DNA of 64,000 bases from positions 4,588,001-4,652,000 of the forward strand of contig JAMPIQ010000003.1 in assembly GCA_024699855.1 (NCBI GenBank), given 5' to 3'. The notes beneath the pieces were generated by a model. That model was not told the DNA's origin, did not search any database, and saw nothing but the letters and a program-made list of their open reading frames with translations. This document shows positions 57,805-64,000 of this stretch, piece by piece. Origin of the DNA: Aphelenchoides besseyi (lineage: Eukaryota > Nematoda > Chromadorea > Rhabditida > Aphelenchoididae). Position 1 is the stretch's first letter. Each line of letters opens with the position of its first letter. The translations under genes were made by a program, and so were the position numbers.

Positions 57805-60800
57805 ATGGCAAAGCCACGACCGTCCGAAACTTCGGCTTCGTATGTCGATCATCTGAAGTTCAATACTGCCCAACGACCCGATGCAACTGGAACAGATGAA
57901 ACTCCATCGTAAGAAAACATTTAATTGTAGAAACGAAAGAATTTAGAATCGCAAATACCCAGCGTAATTGGGATATTTTCCGGTTGTTACCATTGAAACC
58001 TGATAATGTTGGAAATGGTAGGTGATCGTACAAGTGTTATGCGAAACTTACGATTTCAGGATTTTGGTTGGAAATCAGTTTACAAATATTGAAACTATCG
58101 ACGTTCTTTTTATTATTTGCACTAACACTTGTAAGTGCGCTTGTTGCTAAAAGTAGCTTTTTGTTGATGACATCGGGAATCGGATATGCGGGAAGAAACA
58201 TCACGATATGTGCTGATAAAATTCCTGGTTTGTTAGTTCAAATTCATACAAATAACCTTTTCAATTGTAGAGTCTCAATCGAATGACGTTTATATCTCGA
58301 GTAATTTGGCCGCCAAATGGGCTTGGGCAGCACTGTTGTCTTTGTGTGCTCCGGAGTTACTGTGCTTTGTACGTTGTTTTCATCGTACGATGTTTCGGAA
58401 CGTTAAAAGACCAACGTTCTTGCAGTTTTTAGTCGTAAGTCATGAGTATGATTGAGAGCGTGCAAATGGAATTAAGGTTCTAATTATCGAGACACTTCAT
58501 GGATTCGGAATTGGAGCTCTAGTTTTTGGCGTATTTCCACGTTTTCCATCGGCCACATGTGAGACAAATTGAGAGAAATTACAATCAAACGTTTAGCTGC
58601 AATGTTGGGAAACGCGGTTTGTTTAATTCCCGCGATTTTTGGGGCGTTAAGTCGAAGACCTAATCGTTGGTTCGTTGTTCTGATGGTTATTGATCTATGC
58701 GCAATAGCCGCTCAATCGAGTTCCTATTGGTTTTGGCCAGTAAGTTTTCGACGACAATTCAAATGTTTTCACTGTTTAGGCGGTTGTTCCGTCGATCAGA
58801 TCAAACATCGTTGCAATCTGCGGCTGCGTTCTGTTGATTTCGTGTGGTTGGTGGCAAAAGTAAAACTGATTTTTGTATTCGATAACAAAAACAATTTTAG
58901 TTTTGTTTCGCCAAAATCGTTTCTTCCGCCCGTTCGTGGATTGGCAGCGTTCAGTGGTCGTTTGGCTGAGAAACGGTCTAAAACGTAGTTTCTGTTTAAA
59001 AAAACTATACGATAACTGAACACATGATTTCAGCTATGTGTTGGTGTCGCTGTGGAAGTGTTTTCTTTACACTTTTTGCCTGTTTTTCTTCTTGACCCCA
59101 ACGTATGTGTTTTTACAACGTCAACCCAACGGAAATTTAGCATCCCACTTCACGATTTGTTACAACGAAATCCGTTCGGTGAAAAGTTGATAACAATCAC
59201 GGCTCGTGACCTCAATCAGAGTCAAATTACCAATTTTCTACAACGTATGCATGAATATGAAACACCTGGTAGGTCGATGACTTAATCGTGAATGACAAGT
59301 CGACTTTTTGCAGACTACCGAGTTTCCAGTCGGAAAGATGAAGAAGAAGATGAAGAAGATCAAACACCAACGAAAACATCAAAACGACCGTGGGATCCGG
59401 ACAATTCGGAAAATGCGATTGATGCTGGTGACTATGAAACATCTCAATCAAACACGAAAACCGAAAAGAAGACTCAAGAATCAACAGAAAAGAGTTCGAA
59501 AAAGAAGAAGTCACGGGCAGAAGAAGAACAAGAGGCATCCAAAAAACATCGTCGATTTAAACGATCAAGACGAAGCCGTCAAACCGACGAAGAAGATGAA
59601 ATTATTTCTGCATATAATGTAAAATTCGAAGACATTTTTCTTAATTAACGTCTATTTAGGTCTATGACGATTATGTTGAATTGAATCAATTCACAACTCC
59701 GTACGATGCTCTTTGGGTTGCGCTAATTCAAGTAATTTCGGTGGTCATCTGTTATCACAGTTCCAAGTTCGCGTGCAAAGTCATTTGTCGTAAACATCGT
59801 ATCTTATTTGCTGAACTTTAGGTGTTGATGCAACGTACGGGATTTGCTTTACCCGTTTTTCTCGTCGTACCAGCAACCGTAATATTTCTTACTGACGCCT
59901 GTGCATCCCGAGCCGTTGATCCCTGTTTCATGAGTTCTCTTTTGTCTATGAGGTGAATATTCGCAATGGCTTTATAATTCACAAGTGTTTATTGTGTTCT
60001 TTTAGAGAAATATTTTGGGAGTGTGAAGCCCGAAGAGCACATTTTTGGAGTTGGAGTTTTTGGTTTCAACCACAGACATGGATTTGGATTGGCTGGTTAC
60101 TAAGTCAAGGATGGGTCAGCATACACTTGTGGCTGCCAAAACATGAGCGACTGACACGAAGCGAAAAGTAAAGATAGGCATATTGGAACTATTTGTAGTT
60201 TTTTAGGTTGTTTGTTCACACGTGGTGTAACAGTTTTTTTGTGGATCAGAATCTCGCATTCAATCGTCGTCGTGATGATAAAGTGAAGATTCTTACGGAG
60301 GTGAGTTCAGATTTAGAAGCCTTATCACGTTTGCAGGACATTGACTTGGATACCGAAGACACTTCTGAAACCTATGAAACGATTGGAATGAGTGGAATTG
60401 TTTCCAAACCTCCGCCTTCTGTTCGTTCGGTGGCAAGCAGTCGCTTAGATTCCGGATTGATTCGTGATAGTGCGAGTGCAGCTGACGAAATCACAAAGAT
60501 TTACGCATGTGCAACTCTGTGGCACGAGAGTGCATTGGTCAGTTGAGATCGAACTTCATTCTTATGCATGTTCCAGGAAATGACATGTTTGCTGAAATCG
60601 ATATTTCGAATGGACGAAGATCAGTGTGCGCGTAGAAATGCTCAAAAATATCTGAAAGTTATTGATCCCGATTATTACGAGTTTGAAGCGCACATTCTTG
60701 TCGACGATGCATTCGATACCAGTGACTATGGCGAGCCACTAATCAACAAATACGTGCGTACGTTCATTGAGAAAGTTGATGATGCAGCAAGGTAGAAATA

Positions 60801-63800
60801 CGTTCAGGAATTTCAATAATGAATGTGTTTAGTGCTGTTCACAAAACTCAAATGCGTTTAAGAGTTCCGAAAAAGTTTGCAACACCATACGGTGGTCGTT
60901 TGACTTACATTCTTCCGGGACGAAACAAAATGGTTGTTCATCTGAAAGACAAAAACAAAATACGACATCGAAAACGTTGGTCACAAGTAATGTAATTTTG
61001 ATTGTTCCCATAACTACGATTAACCCGTTTACTTTTAGGTATCTTTATTATATCCTTGGATTTCAACTGATGAGCAAAGTGGTGGATCAACAACGAAAAG
61101 AAACGATTACGGAAAGCACATTCATTTTGACTTTAGACGGAGATGTAGATTTCACGCCGAAATGTGTTCATTTGTTGGTCGATTTAATGAAAAAGAATCG
61201 TCGACTTGGCGCTGCGTGCGGTCGAATTCATCCACGTGGATCCGGTTAGTTGGCCTTGCGCTATACTTATTTATCTAATATTATAGGTCCTATGATATGG
61301 TAGTTTTACTAGAATATTAAAATATACGAGCTATTTTCTATCATAGGTATCAAAAGTTTGAATACGCAGTTGGTCATTGGCTACAAAAGGCAACAGAGCA
61401 TATGATCGGTTGTGTACTGTGTTCGCCGGGATGCTTTTCGTTATTTCGCGCTTCGGCTTTAATGGACGACAACGTGACCAGAAGATATGCTATGAAAGTG
61501 AGTCAAATAGGAAATTTTTAAACATACAAAGTTTAGGCCGAAATCCCAGCTCACTATGTTCAATACGATCAAGGAGAAGATCGCTGGTTGTGTACGTTGT
61601 TGCTACAACGAGGTTATCGAGTCGAATATTGCGCTGCTTCTGATGCGTTGACGTTTGCACCCGAAGGATTCAGTGAATTCTTTAAGTGAGTTTTTATCTT
61701 CTATTTCAACTGTTTTCACTCTCTTTTTGTATCATGAGATTTAGCCAACGACGTCGTTGGATTTCATCGACTATATCCAATATCATTGATCTTCTGCGGG
61801 ACTATAAAAACGTCGTTGCTGTTAATGAATCAATCTCCATTTGGTACATTTTCTATCAACTGGTTATGTTGATCTCATCAATTCTTGGACCTGTAAGTTC
61901 TTTTAATGTGCAATTCATTAGGACCCAAAACACTGATTAGAAGCGCTTAGCGGTAGCTTTTAAAATGTTTCGGGATATGCTACAATATGAAAGGATTCTG
62001 TGGAGAGTTTTTGTATTAGCAAAAGTTGATTAAAAAATGATTGTCTAGTGACTTCTGCCTTATGATTAGCGATCGTTTGCAAATGATGACTGACGGTCTT
62101 TTGTTTTGTTATCAGATGCTATAATATTCGAACATTTTAGGGTACCATCTTTCTGATGATTGTTGGAGCGATTTCTATCAGTTTTGAAGTGGACACCAAA
62201 ATCTCCTTGGCAATCGTGACGATTCCAGTTGTATTGTTTTGTGTCGTTTGTTTAGTTGGAACGCCGGAGAAGCAGGTGACGAAACGGTTGATGTTGTTCG
62301 TTAATAGGTATTGTTTAAGATTATTTTTGCCGAAGTCATTAGTGCGATATTTGCAATGCTTATGACCGCCGTGATTGTTGGAACGATGCTTCAAATTCAG
62401 AAAGACGGAATCACTTCACCGCATTCAATATTTTTGATTACCGTAACGACCAGTTTTACAGTTTCAGCGGTCTTACATCCACTTGAGTTTACGTGCATAT
62501 TGCCCGCTTTGTTGTACTTCTTGGCAATTCCGTGCATGTAAACTTCGATGTTTATAGTTGGGGTTAAACATTTGTTTCGTTTAGGTACATGCTGCTGCCA
62601 ATTTATTCGATATGTAATTTGAACAGTGTATCCTGGGGCACACGCGAAAGTCCTACTCGTAAGTAAACGTTCGTTTAATTACAATGCTACGGTTTTTCAG
62701 TTCGACACGATGAACACAAAGACAAAGCAATTCGCTTGGATTTGATTGAAGGCGGTTTGGGATCTCAAGCTGATGGTGAAATTTCATTTGGCTGCGGAAA
62801 CGCCTGTCGATTTATGTGCTGTTTGAGACCAGATCCCGTCGAATCATCACCGCAAATTTGGCGATTGAACGAAGGAATAAAAGATATTTCGAGGAAATTG
62901 GATCAACTCGAACGACGTCACGTTCACGATGAGAATCGTCGGAATTCTACGCGTACAAACGCCGATGCAGAAATATGGCCAGACGGCGAAGAAGAAGAAC
63001 TAGACGACGACATGGATATGAAGCGACAATCACAGGCGGCTATGAGGAATCGCAAATGGAAAAATCTACGTAGTGAAGCATGGCTTAACGACAAACAATT
63101 GAAGCGGTTTGTACGATTTGTACGATCAACATATTCTTTGGTTTTGTAGAGCAGAACGTGATCATTTGGACGGCGATGAAGAGCAGTTTTGGGTCGAAGT
63201 CATCGATGAGTATTTGCAGCCGATTGCAATGGATACAAAAGCTCAAGAAGAAATACGCGTTGGATTAACGGAATTGAGAAACAAAACATGCGCTGTCTTC
63301 TTTATGATCAACATTGTTTTCATAATCGTCGTACTTGTGCTTCAAATGCAAAAAGATTGTTTGCACATCGAATGGCCATTTGGTCCAAAGTTCAATCATA
63401 CGGTGGTTCCATGTAACTCCGATAAGAAAGAACATATTTGGGTTATGTCAAGACTTCAATTGGAACCGATCGGTCTTCTGTTTCTTGTTTTTTATATGTC
63501 AATTTTGATTATTCAAGTGAGTAACCAACCTTATTTTAGAAACTAATTGTTCTTTTTATAGTTCGTTGCAATGTTGTTGCATCGTTTCAGTACTTTAGAG
63601 CACATAATCGCTTCGACGGAACTTTTCTTCGCAAAGAGCAACACGGACAAAGGTATTAAGCCGGAACTGGTTGTTCAAAATGCGGTTGAGATTGCGCGCG
63701 AACTTCAAGCGATTCGCGGTATCGATGAAGTCGAAGATGATGTGATTGTAGGTTTGCAATGCAAAGCGTTTGCATCTCTTGTATTTCAGAAAGAAAAAGC

Positions 63801-64000
63801 GATTAGTCGACGAAAGGTTGTTCGTGCTTTGGAATCCTCACGTAAATCGATGAGCAAAAAACGAACAGAAACTTTGGATGCTGCATTTAAACGTCGTTTC
63901 GATAACATAGCAGCAATGAACGAAGATGGTGAAGGAGATTTTGGAACTCTGGGATTACAATTACGCGACAAACGACTGACACTACAGAAAGGTAGTCGAC
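57805..64000 (+). CDS. chs: Chitin synthase, 3' end cut by the window
   Basis: Membrane GT2 enzyme polymerising UDP-GlcNAc into chitin (eggshell or pharynx in nematodes). Exons: 57805-57908, 57947-58017, 58060-58227, 58271-58434, 58477-58558, 58597-58739, 58780-58859, 58901-58984, 59034-59102, 59141-59268, 59314-59618, 59660-59779, 59822-59952, 60006-60167, 60207-60537, 60577-60791, 60833-60991, 61039-61244, 61287-61299, 61347-61497, 61537-61685, 61745-61892, 62141-62275, 62320-62537, 62585-62658, 62701-63106, 63150-63516, 63562-63747, 63790-end. Order: N-terminal helices, a charged insert (59314-59618), GT2 core (KIRHRKRWSQVM, LTLDGDVDF, GAACGRIHP, GEDRW, QRRRW), C-terminal helices, SWGTRE, a coiled coil. 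A 13-nt exon (61287-61299) carries part of GPMIW. The reading still runs in frame at 64000. Confidence 0.95.

Overview
The window is nuclear DNA of a nematode. Three things point to this. Nearly every gene is cut by many short introns, mostly 38 to 50 nt. Several families are nematode-type: insulin-like peptides with an extra Cys pair, a tau-tubulin-like kinase, ET-like and CPG4-like Cys-rich secreted proteins, and a divergent-loop cyclophilin. Several start codons sit just after an orphan splice acceptor, as expected for spliced-leader trans-splicing. I read about 28 well-supported protein genes, several weak ones and one dead Tc1-like transposon. I saw no tRNA, rRNA, CRISPR array or virus-derived sequence. 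Gene models were spliced by hand from reading frame, splice signals and remembered family structure. Exon edges are exact unless stated; family names are from memory, not from a search.

Layout. 1-3.2 kb: two tandem insulin-like genes (+). 4.1-7.2 kb: GPI-type acetylcholinesterase (-). 7.2-8.8 kb: ORF-rich, unassigned. 8.8-12.6 kb: divergent-loop cyclophilin, an ER EF-hand protein (HDDL tail) and a Lys-rich membrane protein, all on the - strand with gaps near 310 bp. 12.9-14.0 kb: Eyegone-type paired/homeodomain gene (+). 14.7-16.1 kb: CDK10 (-). 16.7-27.6 kb: five + genes in close file (ALDH4A1, EMC2, a TTBK-like kinase, CARNMT1, WDR59), a likely operon. 27.7-29.4 kb: Cys-loop-family channel that has lost the Cys-loop (-). 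30.0-34.7 kb: SPATA20 and the proteasome ATPase RPT4 (-). 35.4-37.7 kb: a CPG4-like secreted protein (+) and a GM2-activator-like protein (-). 38.7-39.9 kb: UQCRQ and NDUFA7 (-), a respiratory-chain pair. 40.1-41.4 kb: CDC37 (+). 41.7-43.1 kb: ET-like Cys-rich gene or gene pair (-). 44.1-45.4 kb: GCK-III kinase (-). 45.5-46.5 kb: dead Tc1-like element. 46.6-50.2 kb: WDR3 (+). 50.3-53.0 kb: a Tyr-motif protein and a five-pass membrane protein, a close - strand pair. 53.6-56.6 kb: neprilysin-family peptidase (-). 57.8-64 kb: chitin synthase (+), cut by the window end.

How the genes relate. Most are unlinked housekeeping functions: ER (EMC2, EF-hand protein), mitochondria (ALDH4A1, UQCRQ, NDUFA7), proteasome (RPT4), ribosome biogenesis (WDR3), chaperone loading of kinases (CDC37) and nutrient sensing (WDR59 of GATOR2). 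The informative parts are the probable operons, an unusually high share of GC-AG introns (six of about 206), many exons under 21 nt, two splice acceptors that do not read AG, a channel without its name-giving disulfide, and the pair of signalling-type genes at 50.3-53.0 kb.
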